DNA of 64,000 bases from Fortiea sp. LEGE XX443 (GCF_015206815.1 NZ_JADEXZ010000001.1:62001-126000), one strand, 5' to 3'; counted from the stretch's first letter, positions 29,268 through 37,944 are shown. Numbers and translations: made by a program. The notes: generated by a model not told the origin, from the sequence alone.

Positions 29268-30785
29268 GTGACATTGGACAGTATATCTCCATCATCAGGC
29301 TATATCTTGGCTTTGGACTTGGGTACAACAGGCAACCGGGCTTTTGTGTTTAACGCCGCTGGTCAAATTGTTGGGCAAGCATATAAAGAACTAACGCAGT
29401 ATTATCCGCAACCAGGCTGGTTAGAACATGACCCTGAAGAAATTTGGCAAGATACATGCTGGGTGATGCGAAATGCGATCGCCAATGCTCAGATTTTTCC
29501 ATCAGAAATAGCCGCCTTGGGATTAACTGTACAGCGGGAAACTTGCTTAATTTGGGATAAAAACACTGGTAAACCCCTACATCCAGCCATTGTTTGGCAA
29601 GACCGCCGCACTGCACCACTTTGTCATCAATTACAAGCACAAGGTTATGCACCAGAAATTTGCGATCGCACTGGGTTGGTGGTTGATGCTTATTTTTCGG
29701 CTACGAAGTTGAGATGGTTATTAGACAAAGTTACAGGCGTTGACTTAAACAATGTTTTGGCAGGGACTATTGACACTTGGGTATTGTGGAACTTAACAGG
29801 AGGGAGAGTCCACGCGACCGACCACAGCAACGCCAGCCGCACAATGTTAATGAACCTCAAAACCTGCGCGTGGGATGAAACATTGTTGCAAATCTTCCAG
29901 ATTCCTCTGCAAATTCTCCCCCAGATTCAACCCAGTTTAGGCAAATTTGGCCTTACTGATACGGCCTTGCTGGGTGTAGAAATTCCCATCACCGCTATTT
30001 TAGGCGACCAGCAAGCAGCGTTGTTTGGTCATGGCTGCGATCGCCCCGGCTTAATGAAATGCACCTATGGCACTGGTAGCTTTTTGGTGGCTCACACTGG
30101 CTCACAAATTGTCCGTTCTCCAAATCAACTGATTTCAACTCTGGCATGGACACAAGTCAACCACAGCGGTAATTTAGATATTGGTTATGCCTTAGAAGGC
30201 AGTATGTTTACTACTGGTGCTTGTATCCAATGGTTGCGTGATGGTATTAAACTCATCAATACTGCTGCCCAAACCGAAGCAATGGCTAACCACGTTCCAG
30301 ATAATGGTGGAGTATACTTTGTCCCTGCCTTTAGTGGATTGGGCGCACCGCATTGGGATATGAATGCCAGAGGAGCTTTTTTTGGGATTACTGCCAGCGT
30401 TCAACCCCAGCATTTAGTTCGTGCCGTTTTGGAAGCGATCGCCTACCAAGTTGTGGAAGTAGTTCAAGCTATCAATGCTTGTTCTAATACCCCAATGGGG
30501 CGGTTAATCGTTGATGGTGGTGCTTGTGAGAACAACTTTCTCATGCAATTCCAAGCTGATGTCTTGGGTATTCCCGTAGAACGCCCGAAAATGCGCGACA
30601 CAACCGTACAAGGTGCAGCGTTTGCCGCCGGTTTAGCGGCCGGATTTTGGGATAATTACACAACATTGGTCAGTCAAAGGCAAATAGACCGCATCTTTGA
30701 ACCTGATCAAGATAAGAATAATGCCGTAGTGAACTTCACTATTTGGCAAAAAGCAGTTCAGCGCAGCCTTGCTTGGGCAGAGTAG
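29268..30785 (+). CDS. glpK: Glycerol kinase
   Basis: A 505-residue FGGY-family kinase that makes glycerol 3-phosphate from glycerol and ATP. Landmarks are ILALDLGTTGNRAFVF, the phosphate loop; LGLTVQRETCLIWDKNTGKPL, a typical GlpK segment; GDQQAALFGHGC; and YGTGSFLVAHTG, a second nucleotide-binding loop. The C-terminal signature is LIVDGGACENNFLMQFQADVL. Length is normal for GlpK. The start is a GTG at 29268 with a weak ribosome binding site. It stands alone, with no glpD or glpF nearby, and could use glycerol released by phosphodiesterases. Confidence 0.95.
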   Translation: MTLDSISPSSGYILALDLGTTGNRAFVFNAAGQIVGQAYKELTQYYPQPGWLEHDPEEIWQDTCWVMRNAIANAQIFPSEIAALGLTVQRETCLIWDKNTGKPLHPAIVWQDRRTAPLCHQLQAQGYAPEICDRTGLVVDAYFSATKLRWLLDKVTGVDLNNVLAGTIDTWVLWNLTGGRVHATDHSNASRTMLMNLKTCAWDETLLQIFQIPLQILPQIQPSLGKFGLTDTALLGVEIPITAILGDQQAALFGHGCDRPGLMKCTYGTGSFLVAHTGSQIVRSPNQLISTLAWTQVNHSGNLDIGYALEGSMFTTGACIQWLRDGIKLINTAAQTEAMANHVPDNGGVYFVPAFSGLGAPHWDMNARGAFFGITASVQPQHLVRAVLEAIAYQVVEVVQAINACSNTPMGRLIVDGGACENNFLMQFQADVLGIPVERPKMRDTTVQGAAFAAGLAAGFWDNYTTLVSQRQIDRIFEPDQDKNNAVVNFTIWQKAVQRSLAWAE

Positions 30786-30786
30786 C

Positions 30787-30879
30787 ACTATTGAGAGCAA
30801 TGTTATTGCTACGGAACTCTCAAAAGAAGCTCAACTCAAGCTAGAAGTGATACAAAGCTTGCTCGAACCTTGCGATCGC
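30787..30879 (+). pseudogene. Remnant of a TnsB-like (Tn7/CAST) transposase N-terminus
   Basis: Immediately after the glpK stop, one frame reads SNVIATELSK then EAQLKLEVIQSLLEPCDR. This matches, from memory of the family, the N-terminal segment of the TnsB transposases of cyanobacterial Tn7-like and type V-K CRISPR-associated transposons (in Scytonema hofmanni TnsB: EEAQVKLEVIQSLLEPCDR). The similarity ends abruptly after the Arg codon; the repeat at 30895-30999 follows within 16 bases. No start codon and no downstream transposase sequence are present, so this is a dead fragment. Confidence 0.7.
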
Positions 30880-30894
30880 TATTTTAATTTTTGG

Positions 30895-30999
30895 TATAGC
30901 AGTAGCCAAGGCAGTTAGGACATCGGTCAATAATAAAACTCATGCACTAAAAGACTTTTAACCCTGTCACCTGTCACCTGTTCCCTGTCACCTGCTATA
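30895..30999. repeat. TATAGCAG-ended dispersed repeat between two gene remnants
   Basis: The segment has perfect 8-base inverted ends, TATAGCAG at 30895-30902 and CTGCTATA at 30992-30999. Its body (gccaaggcagttaggacatcggtcaataataaaactcat...) is nearly identical to 5632-5759. It sits exactly between a TnsB-like fragment and an ABC permease fragment. It ends in the CACCTGTCACCTGTTCCCTGTCACC run that also occurs at 42258-42288. Confidence 0.7.
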
Positions 31000-31000
31000 C

Positions 31001-31200
31001 ATGGCATCCTATATCGCTTGTTTGCTGTTTGGGGTGACGGAAGCTTTGCTGTTGCGAATACAGGCTTTGAGTGCGAATATTCCTTACCAGTTTCTAATTA
31101 TGTTACCTGATGATTAGCATTTCTGGGATTAGCTGGTAAAGCCTCACCTCCAAAGGCTTTGGGCGTTCTCTATCTTCCAGAAAATCGTAAAATCGAGTAA
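31001..31200 (+). pseudogene. C-terminal remnant of a nucleoside-type ABC transporter permease
   Basis: Frame 1 from 31001 reads ASYIACLLFGVTEALLLRIQ, ALSANIPYQFLIMLPDD and stop. A shifted frame from about 31115 continues LAFLGLAGKASPPKALGVLY, LPENRKIE and stop at 31200. Joined, this is the C-terminal end of BPD_transp_2 permeases of BMP/nucleoside transporters (normally ...QFLVMLPYxLTIxALAGLVGK...PPKALGxPY...). A few residues are lost at the frame change and the rest of the gene is absent. The dispersed repeat directly upstream marks the breakpoint. Confidence 0.7.
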
Positions 31201-31523
31201 ACACTATAGACCTCTTGAGAAAAATTTATACTTGCTATAGTTGCAAACAACACTTGACGAAATGTACACTTTTAATCATGATGTTTGCTTGATAGTGTCT
31301 CTAGCTTGTTTTTGTCTACCCTCAACTTCAGCATAGACAATCAACCTAGTGAGCCATACACGAGCTAATCCATCTCAAGCCGCATACAGCCGCGTGAAGA
31401 TAACCTCGTACAACCCTCAAAATATTTACCAGAGAACACAACCTCACTTTTCGCGGGGTCATTCTTAGGCTGAAAATGTAGAACTTGGGTACGTAGTTTT
31501 TATTTAAATGTGACTTGTTGTTT
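31201..31523. other. Gene-free stretch upstream of the receiver protein
   Basis: About 320 bases after the permease remnant. No ORF, tRNA or clear hairpin was recognised. I looked for Tn7-like end repeats here and found none that I could support. Confidence 0.4.
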
Positions 31524-31919
31524 ATGAATAGACAGCCACTAATTTTAGTTGTAGAAAAAAATTTACAGAATTTAGAACTGCTAAATTATTGCCTTAAAGC
31601 ATTAAATTTTGATTGTATTTGTGCTAAACAAGGAATAAGAGCTTTGATATTAGCACAAACACATCAACCTAATTTAATCATCTTAGATATGATGATTTCT
31701 GATATTAGTAGCGGTCAAGTTATCGATTATCTAAAGCGAGAGCAAAAAACCGCAGGAATTCCCATCATTACAGTTATTCCTGGGTATCTCATACATAACT
31801 CCGAACGCCTCCTTTTAACAGGTGCCGATGACTATCTCGCTAAACCCTATGATTTTAGTAAATTAGAAGTCGTTCTGTCTCGCCATCTCACTCAGCCAAA
31901 TTCTTTAAGTTTGCTTTAG
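31524..31919 (+). CDS. Stand-alone receiver-domain protein with altered acidic pocket
   Basis: A 131-residue CheY-like receiver domain without an output domain. The ATG at 31524 is preferred to a TTG at 31515. The phosphoacceptor Asp55 (LIILDMMI) and the conserved Lys107 (LAKPYD) are kept. The usual acidic pair at the start reads Glu11-Lys12 (VVEKNLQN), and the switch Thr/Ser position reads Ile85 (IITVIPG). It may signal without normal phosphorylation or with altered kinetics. Its 3' end overlaps the convergent DUF2294 gene by 32 bases. No sensor kinase is adjacent. Confidence 0.82.
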   Translation: MNRQPLILVVEKNLQNLELLNYCLKALNFDCICAKQGIRALILAQTHQPNLIILDMMISDISSGQVIDYLKREQKTAGIPIITVIPGYLIHNSERLLLTGADDYLAKPYDFSKLEVVLSRHLTQPNSLSLL

Positions 31920-32292
31920 GAATAGATTCAGGATTACGCACTTCTGGTATCTGTTGTAAAACCACAATTATCCCAGTACGACCTGTTGCTAAATTTGTAT
32001 TAGTCATCAGATCAAGTATTGGTTTGCCAATCACTTCCTCAATTAAATCTTGCAGTTGCGGTTTAATAATTTTGTCTAAAAATAAACGTACTTGCTCGGC
32101 TAAGTTTTCATAGCCTCCAGATATCAGCGTCACCTCAACTTGGGTAGCAGCTTTTTCTAAAGAAATGACCAATTCTGTATCAAAAAAATGGCAAACGACT
32201 TGGACAGGACGTTGCCCTAATTGTTCACTATATAAAGCACTGATACGCTGTGCAATTTCTCTTTCAAGTTGTCCAATGGTTGGGTATGACAT
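31888..32292 (-). CDS. DUF2294 family protein
   Basis: A 134-residue protein that I place in DUF2294, small soluble proteins of unknown function. The pattern is GQLEREIAQRISALYSEQLG at the N-terminus, an alternating strand region (VQVVCHFFDTELVISLEKA, QVEVTLISGG), a helix (LAEQVRLFLDKIIKPQLQDL) and VIGKPILDLMTNTNLATGRT, which is typical of the family end. It is convergent and overlapping with the receiver gene. No function can be inferred from the neighbours. Confidence 0.7.
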   Translation of the reverse strand: MSYPTIGQLEREIAQRISALYSEQLGQRPVQVVCHFFDTELVISLEKAATQVEVTLISGGYENLAEQVRLFLDKIIKPQLQDLIEEVIGKPILDLMTNTNLATGRTGIIVVLQQIPEVRNPESIPKANLKNLAE

Positions 32293-33322
32293 TAGTCAGT
32301 ATGTACGCTCTAGCGATTTCCTCTAAATTTAGTAATAGTTGACTATAAAACCAATTTATATTGATTTTTATTGCATAATTTTATTATATCACATATAACA
32401 TTATCCTTAAATAATCAATATCAAAATAGATTTGATTTTTATCCAATCTGGCTTTATTAAACATAAATTACGCAGATGAATAACCGAAGATTTATAAATC
32501 AATAATTACCTAAGCTATGCTCATTTTAAAATAAGTATGACACTTTCGTTTATTTGTGTCTATTTACTTATAAGCTAATACAGTTTAATCCAGACTTTTT
32601 GGTTAAAAATATCTAGGGTTGATAAAATTTAAACAAAACTTGTTACTTCCACAAATCAGTTGGCAAAATCAGCCAAATTATCTTAGGCATAGCTATGAGA
32701 AAAATAATAGTCAAGAAACTAAACCTTGCTCTCTACTTATAGATATATGTAAATATTTAACAAAATGCCAGTTATCCCCTGTACCAGCATCTAAATAACA
32801 AACTAACAATTGCCAAATTGAACTTAGCCGTTGCTTGTTGCAAAGGCGTTAGTCTGGCTAACAGATGATTCAATTTTGCCAAACGCGCCACACCTTGGGC
32901 TTCAAAATGCCGCTAACGACCAATGAAGCGAAATTTGCAAATCTAGGTACTTGTAACGCATCACCTCAATCACATAAGTTGCTAAATAGAATTCACGACA
33001 CACATTGTTTCCCTGTTCTCTCCCTTCATCTGGGTTTAAGTAGTATTTTGATGAATTATTAATCACTCAGTATTTGTCAACTATCTAGAGTAAGTTTTCT
33101 TTTCTTAAATTTCTGTTTTTTAATGGCTAATTGTTTACAAATTTATTATGTAGAGTTTCGGAGTTCCAGTATTAGTTAATACAATTGATTACACAAAATT
33201 TGCTGATAATTCATACTGATGCGAGATAAATTTAAAGATGACTTTAAACATGACTTAAGAGATAATTTTGTGCGAAAGTTATTACTAAGATAAAAACACT
33301 AATCTCCAATTTTCTCAAATTC
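32293..33322. other. 1 kb gene-free AT-rich stretch
   Basis: Mostly AT-rich DNA with no supported gene. An open frame at 32865-33062 has no ribosome binding site, no family resemblance and biased low-information composition. A run near 32810-32880 (ttgccaaattgaacttagccgttgcttgttgcaaaggcg) looks like decayed repeat DNA. The promoter of the TPR gene should lie at the right end. Confidence 0.4.
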
Positions 33323-33793
33323 ATGGATTCTTTATCAATCAATTCCTTACTTGAAGATTTGAAAAACCCTAATGCCTTAGTTCGGGAACAAGCAACTAAG
33401 AAACTATGGCGGATTTGGTTTCAGCAAAAGGGAATTCAGGGGCTGGAAAAAATCGACCAAAGTCAAAAATTGCTGGATGCAGGTAAAACCACTGAAGCCG
33501 AATCAGTGTTAACCAAACTGATTAAAGAACAACCTGATTTTGCCGAAGCATGGAATCGCCGCGCTTTTCTGTATTACAGTGTCGGTAAATATAAAGAATC
33601 TCTGGCAGACTGTCAAATGGTCATCCAGATTAATCCCGTGCATTTTGGAGCATTGCATGGTATGGGCTTATGTTATGCCGCTATTGGACAGTACTTGGAT
33701 GCTATCAAAATTTTCAAACGCGCTTTAGCAATTCAGCCTTTCTCTTTGGTAAATCAAAAATTAATTTTAGAATGTACACTCAGACTGAGTTAA
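33323..33793 (+). CDS. TPR-repeat protein
   Basis: A 156-residue protein with an N-terminal helix (LLEDLKNPNALVREQATKKLW) and about three tetratricopeptide repeats (55-150): QKLLDAGKTTEAESVLTKLI, then FAEAWNRRAFLYYSVGKYKE, then FGALHGMGLCYAAIGQYLDA. The consensus small and aromatic residues are in place. TPRs bind partner proteins; no signal peptide is seen, so it is probably cytoplasmic. Similar short TPR proteins are frequent in cyanobacteria with no assigned role. Confidence 0.82.
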   Translation: MDSLSINSLLEDLKNPNALVREQATKKLWRIWFQQKGIQGLEKIDQSQKLLDAGKTTEAESVLTKLIKEQPDFAEAWNRRAFLYYSVGKYKESLADCQMVIQINPVHFGALHGMGLCYAAIGQYLDAIKIFKRALAIQPFSLVNQKLILECTLRLS

Positions 33794-33836
33794 AACTTTC
33801 TTTTGTTCTCTGAATTTGTTACCACCCTCAACAACA

Positions 33837-34564
33837 GTGATTCATCGCCTTCTTCGCCGCCAGTTTATTCAGTATGCTTCCGCTTGCATGGGTAGCAGCA
33901 AGCAAGCTGCTTGCACCAACAGTAGCCAACCAGCAAATTCTAATTCATAGTTAGATAAAGTCAGCTTTGGGACAAACTGGTATGCACAAGCAGAACACGG
34001 CGGATTTTATCAAGCGATCGCTACTGGTATTTACCAAAAGTACAGTTTAGATGTCACCATTAAAATGGGCGATCTACAAGTACCTAGCGGCACTCAGTTG
34101 TTAGTAGGGGGTGCAGTTAATTTTTTCATGGGATATGGCATCAATGCTATTAACGCCATTGCCCAAGAAATCCCCAAAATTACCGTAGCGGCAATCTTTC
34201 AGAAAGACCCGCAGTGTCTTATCGTCCATCCCAACACAGCAATCAAAACTCTTGCAGACCTCAAAGACAAACCAATTTATGTCTCTGCGGCAGCAAATGT
34301 CACCTATTGCCACTTCTCAAAGTTAAGTATGGTTTTACAGACGACCAAAAACGCCCCCACAACTTGAATCCTGCACCTTTTTTGGTAGATAACACTTCAG
34401 CACAGCAAGGCTATATCACCTCAGAACCCTACACCGTTGAAAAATATGGCGTTGCTGAATTTAGGGATGAAATAATGAACCGCAAAGTACGCAAAGAAGA
34501 GGTTTTGAGAGATAAATATAAGAAAATCATCCCGCATTTATGCAACACCAAAAATATTAAGTAA
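33837..34564 (+). pseudogene. Broken NMT1/SsuA-type ABC substrate-binding protein
   Basis: A decayed gene for a thiamine-precursor/nitrate/sulfonate-type (NMT1/THI5-like) binding protein. From about 33837 the frame gives a twin-arginine-like lipoprotein leader (LLRRQFIQYASACMGSS...AACTNSS), an in-frame TAG at 33948-33950, then SFGTNWYAQAEHGGFYQAIA to DLKDKPIYVSAAAN. A frameshift near 34313 moves the next part (VKYGFTDDQKRPHNLNPAPF, LVDNTSAQQGYITSEPYTVE) to another frame. The C-terminal third of a normal protein is missing after EKYGV. It lies just before an FAD oxidoreductase gene, which may once have been its partner. Confidence 0.8.
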
Positions 34565-34574
34565 GTGGCACGAA

Positions 34575-34695
34575 AGCGCCGTCCAAAACAAAACTAAATT
34601 TTTAAAACGCACAGGAACACAAAGGAAAGCGCAGAGGTACGCTGAGAATTAATCTCTCCGCGTTACTTTGCGTGAACTTCCCCGTTACTTTGCGC
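34575..34695. repeat. Dispersed repeat upstream of the FAD oxidoreductase
   Basis: Contains 'cgcacaggaacacaaaggaaagcgcagagg...ctctccgcgttactttgcgtgaa', whose two halves are complementary in part (cgcagag with ctctccgcg). A related but different copy is at 59908-60015. This family is common between cyanobacterial genes. The downstream gene starts 17 bases after it. Confidence 0.5.
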
Positions 34696-34711
34696 TAAAA
34701 AAAGAAAAGTT

Positions 34712-36061
34712 ATGCACAATATCAATTTAGAGAATCTCCGCACTGCTTTTGCAGATATAGAAACCATCATTGACTCCCACCAAGTAGCCAAATTATCCCA
34801 GGATTACCACACCTTCAGCCCCGTCCTCGTACCCAAACTTGCTGGTAAAGTCGGAGATATTGTGGTGCGTCCTGCCAATGAACAAGAAGTGTTCAAAGTC
34901 GCAGCTATCTGTGCAAAATTACGTATACCTGTAACTGTGCGCGGTGCGGGAACTGGGAATTATGGGCAATGCGTACCGATGCACGGCGGCGTAATTTTAG
35001 ACATGACAAAGATGCAGGAGATTCTCTGGGTAAAACCAGGAGTAGCACGGGCAGAATCTGGGGTCAAATTAGCAGCTTTAGATAAAAAAGCACGAGAAAT
35101 TGGTTGGGAAATGCGGATGGCTCCTTCTACATACCGTACAGCCACCATTGGCGGGTTTATCGCTGGTGGAAGTGGTGGAATTGGATCGATACAATACGGG
35201 TTATTAGGCGATCGCGGCAATCTTTTAGGACTGCGCGTGGTAACTTTAGAAGATGAACCCCGTGTGATTGAACTGCGCGGTGACGATGTGCAGAAGGTAA
35301 ACCACGCTTGGGGAATTAACGGCATTATCACCGTAGTCGAAATTCCACTTGCCCCTGCTTATCCTTGGGCGGAAGTAATTGTCAGCTTTGACGATTTTAT
35401 GACAGCGGCAAAATTTGGTCAGTCTCTAGGTAATGCCGATGGCATAATGAAAAAATTAATTGCTATCTTTGCATCTCCAATTCCCCAATATTTTACTGCC
35501 CTGCACCAATATATTTCTGAAGGTACTCACCCAGCATTTTTGATGGTTGCGGAACCAAGTTTAGAATTATTACCCGGTTTGGTGCAGCAATATGGCGGAG
35601 AGATTACCTATCAAAAGCCAGCACAGGAAGCCGGTAAAGGCATAAATTTGGCTGAATTTACCTGGAACCATACCACCTTGCACGCCAGGACTGTAGATAC
35701 TTCGATTACTTACTTGCAAAGTATTTTTCCTGCCGACAAAGCTTTGGAATTGGTAGAAGAGCTATATCATCATTTTGGTGATGAAGTGATGATGCACTTA
35801 GAATTTATTCGCGTCAATGGTAGGGTAATTCCTGCTGCTTTACAACTTGTGCGCTACACCACCGAAGAACGCCTAAATGAAATTATTCACTACCACGAAG
35901 CTAAGGGCGTGTTTATTGCCAATCCTCACACTTATATTATTGAGGACGGCGGTAGAAAAGTAATTGATCCTGAGCAGTTAAAATTTAAAGAAATGGTTGA
36001 TCCTTATGGATTGATGAATCCTGGTAAAAGTAAGGTATTAGAATTCAAAAGCCATAATTAA
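34712..36061 (+). CDS. FAD-binding oxidoreductase, GlcD-like
   Basis: A 449-residue flavoprotein of the vanillyl-alcohol-oxidase/PCMH fold. The FAD domain (about 35-215) contains VRPANEQEVFKVAAICAKL, VTVRGAGTGNYGQ and ATIGGFIAGGSGGIGSIQYG, the FAD pyrophosphate loop and its partner. The C-terminal cap ends in DPYGLMNPGKSKVLEF, the usual 'NPGK' end of GlcD-type enzymes. No iron-sulfur domain is fused. It probably oxidises a hydroxy acid or alcohol; the substrate is not evident. It follows a broken ABC binding-protein gene in the same direction. Confidence 0.87.
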   Translation: MHNINLENLRTAFADIETIIDSHQVAKLSQDYHTFSPVLVPKLAGKVGDIVVRPANEQEVFKVAAICAKLRIPVTVRGAGTGNYGQCVPMHGGVILDMTKMQEILWVKPGVARAESGVKLAALDKKAREIGWEMRMAPSTYRTATIGGFIAGGSGGIGSIQYGLLGDRGNLLGLRVVTLEDEPRVIELRGDDVQKVNHAWGINGIITVVEIPLAPAYPWAEVIVSFDDFMTAAKFGQSLGNADGIMKKLIAIFASPIPQYFTALHQYISEGTHPAFLMVAEPSLELLPGLVQQYGGEITYQKPAQEAGKGINLAEFTWNHTTLHARTVDTSITYLQSIFPADKALELVEELYHHFGDEVMMHLEFIRVNGRVIPAALQLVRYTTEERLNEIIHYHEAKGVFIANPHTYIIEDGGRKVIDPEQLKFKEMVDPYGLMNPGKSKVLEFKSHN

Positions 36062-36092
36062 CTTGTTATCTTTGTAAAATTAAATTAACTGT

Positions 36093-36172
36093 AGTGGTGT
36101 GTTGTCGCGCAGCGCAACGCACCGTCAGCAATTCAAGGTGCGTTAGCCTACGGCATAACACACCCTACAAAT
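36093..36172. repeat. Palindromic dispersed repeat (GTAGGGTGTGTT type)
   Basis: The segment 'gtagtggtgtgttgtcgcgcagcgcaacgcacc...ggtgcgttagcctacggcataacacaccctac' has largely complementary halves and can form a long stem. A partial relative is at 10711-10740 (tgtagggtgtgttaacaaagcaacgcac). It lies between convergent genes and may act as a terminator. Confidence 0.5.
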
Positions 36173-36278
36173 AATTTATATTTCTTCATATACCTGGAAT
36201 TTTTCTTACCAACTTACTTACGACAGATAAAATACAAAGCCAGGTGTATTGATGTTTGAACAAGCGTTACACCAACAA

Positions 36279-37058
36279 TCAAACTGGACGGCACTCAGAC
36301 AAAATATCGTGCAGTTTCACGACTGAACCAATCACCGCGATCGCCGGAGCTTCAAATCCAGTTTTTTCAATTTGCTCTATAATCGTCCCTAACTGACCAA
36401 TTAATTCTTCTTGATCGGGTCGCGTACCCCAGCGCACTAAAGCAATCGGTGTTTCTAAACTCAAACCTGCTGCTGTAAACTCTTCGATAATGTGCGGTAG
36501 ATTGTGAATGCCCATGTAAATTACAATCGTCTCAGAACCGTGGGCGATCGCTTGCCAATTTACTTTCGGTTTATATTTACCTGCGGCTTCATGACCTGTT
36601 ACAAAAGTCACTGACGAACTATACAGTCGATGGGTTAAGGGAATCCCAGCATAGGCTGGCGCGGCGATTCCCGATGTAATTCCCGGCACAACTTCTACAG
36701 GTATGCCAGCTTTAACTAATTCTGCCATTTCTTCGCCGCCACGACCAAAGATAAACGGATCACCGCCTTTGAGTCGCACCACTATGGCATGATCTTGAGC
36801 TTTATCAATTAGTAGTTGCGTTGTTTCGTCTTGTAATAGTGAATGTCTCCCCATCCGCTTACCAGCGTTAATTTGTTCGGCGTGGGGATTAATCATTGCC
36901 AAAATTGCCGGACTCACTAAGGCATCATAGATAACTACATCGGCACACTCTAGTATACTTTTACCCTTGAGGGTCATTAATCCGGGATCTCCTGGCCCTG
37001 CACCGACTAAATAAACTTTTCCGAAATTTTTCTGCCTTTCTTGTTCTGTGCAGTTCAT
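36279..37058 (-). CDS. cobA: Uroporphyrinogen-III C-methyltransferase
   Basis: A 259-residue SUMT that transfers two methyl groups from SAM to uroporphyrinogen III, giving precorrin-2 for siroheme (and cobalamin-type) synthesis. It shows the full family pattern: [20 protein letters not shown] at the start, [50 protein letters not shown] and [10 protein letters not shown]. There is no CysG-type oxidase/chelatase domain; chelation is supplied by the neighbour. Its ATG overlaps the stop of cbiX by four bases, so both are one operon. Siroheme is needed by nitrite and sulfite reductases. Confidence 0.95.
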   Translation of the reverse strand: MNCTEQERQKNFGKVYLVGAGPGDPGLMTLKGKSILECADVVIYDALVSPAILAMINPHAEQINAGKRMGRHSLLQDETTQLLIDKAQDHAIVVRLKGGDPFIFGRGGEEMAELVKAGIPVEVVPGITSGIAAPAYAGIPLTHRLYSSSVTFVTGHEAAGKYKPKVNWQAIAHGSETIVIYMGIHNLPHIIEEFTAAGLSLETPIALVRWGTRPDQEELIGQLGTIIEQIEKTGFEAPAIAVIGSVVKLHDILSECRPV

Positions 37059-37777
37059 TTATTCATCAAATCCCAAATCAAATCGGCTAACTCTGCACTT
37101 GCTCCCAAAGGTTGAGCTAATTGGAAAGTCACAGCAGGAAATTTTAATTTTAGCGCCTCTGTTCGTTGAGCGATCGCATCGGTTATGCCACCTGCGAATA
37201 AAAAATATGGCAAAATCGCAATTTTTTCCTGGCCAGCCGCCACCAACTCTTCTACTTGCGATTCTAAACTAGGAGACACAGACCAGTAAGCAACTACAGC
37301 ACCCAAATTTACCGCCATAGCTTCTACTGGTTGCTGAAAGCCAGAACGACGGCTACCGTGTGCTAATAAAATCCATCTATCTGTTGGGATGGCTGTCATT
37401 TGCTTGGCAAATAACATTGTTAAACCAAGGTGGCTACCTAAATGCGGTTGTAACTCAATGATCATATCCCTACCCATAGCTTGTTGTGCTAGTGCTACTT
37501 CTTCAGGGATTTCTTGCATTACATGGACTCCCGGTAGCAGAAATAGCGGGATGATTATTAAGCTATTACATCCAGCAACAACAGCACTATGAGCAAATTC
37601 TTTAATTTGGACGTGCAAAGCTTCAGGACGCGTTTCTAAGTAAGCTAAACCTACTAGCTTTTTATCTGATGAGTAACTTTGCTGTTTTTTGTCGATTAAC
37701 TCTTTCAATTGCTGCAAAGCAATTTCTGGACGTGGATCACGGCTTCCGTGAGATACCAGCAGGTACGCAGATGACAT
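37055..37777 (-). CDS. cbiX: Sirohydrochlorin chelatase, CbiX/SirB type
   Basis: A 240-residue two-domain chelatase, the long CbiX form. Both halves keep the metal-binding motif: LLVSHGSRDPRPE at the N-terminus and LLAHGSRRSGF near the middle. The active-site His of each domain also appears (NSLIIIPLFLLPGVHVMQEI; KIAILPYFLFAGGITDAI). It inserts iron (siroheme) or cobalt into sirohydrochlorin. It is first in a two-gene operon with cobA (ATGA overlap), giving a compact precorrin-2-to-siroheme module. No separate precorrin-2 dehydrogenase is in this window. Confidence 0.92.
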   Translation of the reverse strand: MSSAYLLVSHGSRDPRPEIALQQLKELIDKKQQSYSSDKKLVGLAYLETRPEALHVQIKEFAHSAVVAGCNSLIIIPLFLLPGVHVMQEIPEEVALAQQAMGRDMIIELQPHLGSHLGLTMLFAKQMTAIPTDRWILLAHGSRRSGFQQPVEAMAVNLGAVVAYWSVSPSLESQVEELVAAGQEKIAILPYFLFAGGITDAIAQRTEALKLKFPAVTFQLAQPLGASAELADLIWDLMNK

Positions 37778-37820
37778 TGGTAAAGGTGTAACTCTTGCTA
37801 ATTAAGCTTAATCCTAGATG

Positions 37821-37944
37821 TAAGTAGGCCGGTGTTAAAAATTGTCGTTATGACAAGGCAGGAGGCAGAGGGCAGAAGGGAAGAGGTTTTCTAGCTACTT
37901 TACTTTCCGTTACATAGTTCGGTTTATTTGCACCTTTCTACTTA
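37821..37944. mobile_element. TAAGTAG-ended MITE-like repeat, copy 2
   Basis: Nearly identical to 26991-27121: it begins TAAGTAGGCCGGTGTTAAA and ends TTTGCACCTTTCTACTTA. The ends form an imperfect inverted repeat. It lies upstream of the cbiX-cobA operon, 44 bases from the cbiX start, and could carry or displace its promoter. Confidence 0.7.

Noticed and set aside
30780-31520. Complete Tn7-like/CAST transposon
   Set aside because: Only a short TnsB-like fragment is present. No TnsC, TniQ, Cas12k, tracrRNA, CRISPR repeat or end repeats were recognised anywhere in the window.
32865-33062. Plus-strand open frame of 65 codons in an AT-rich gap
   Set aside because: No ribosome binding site, no recognisable motif and no gene context.
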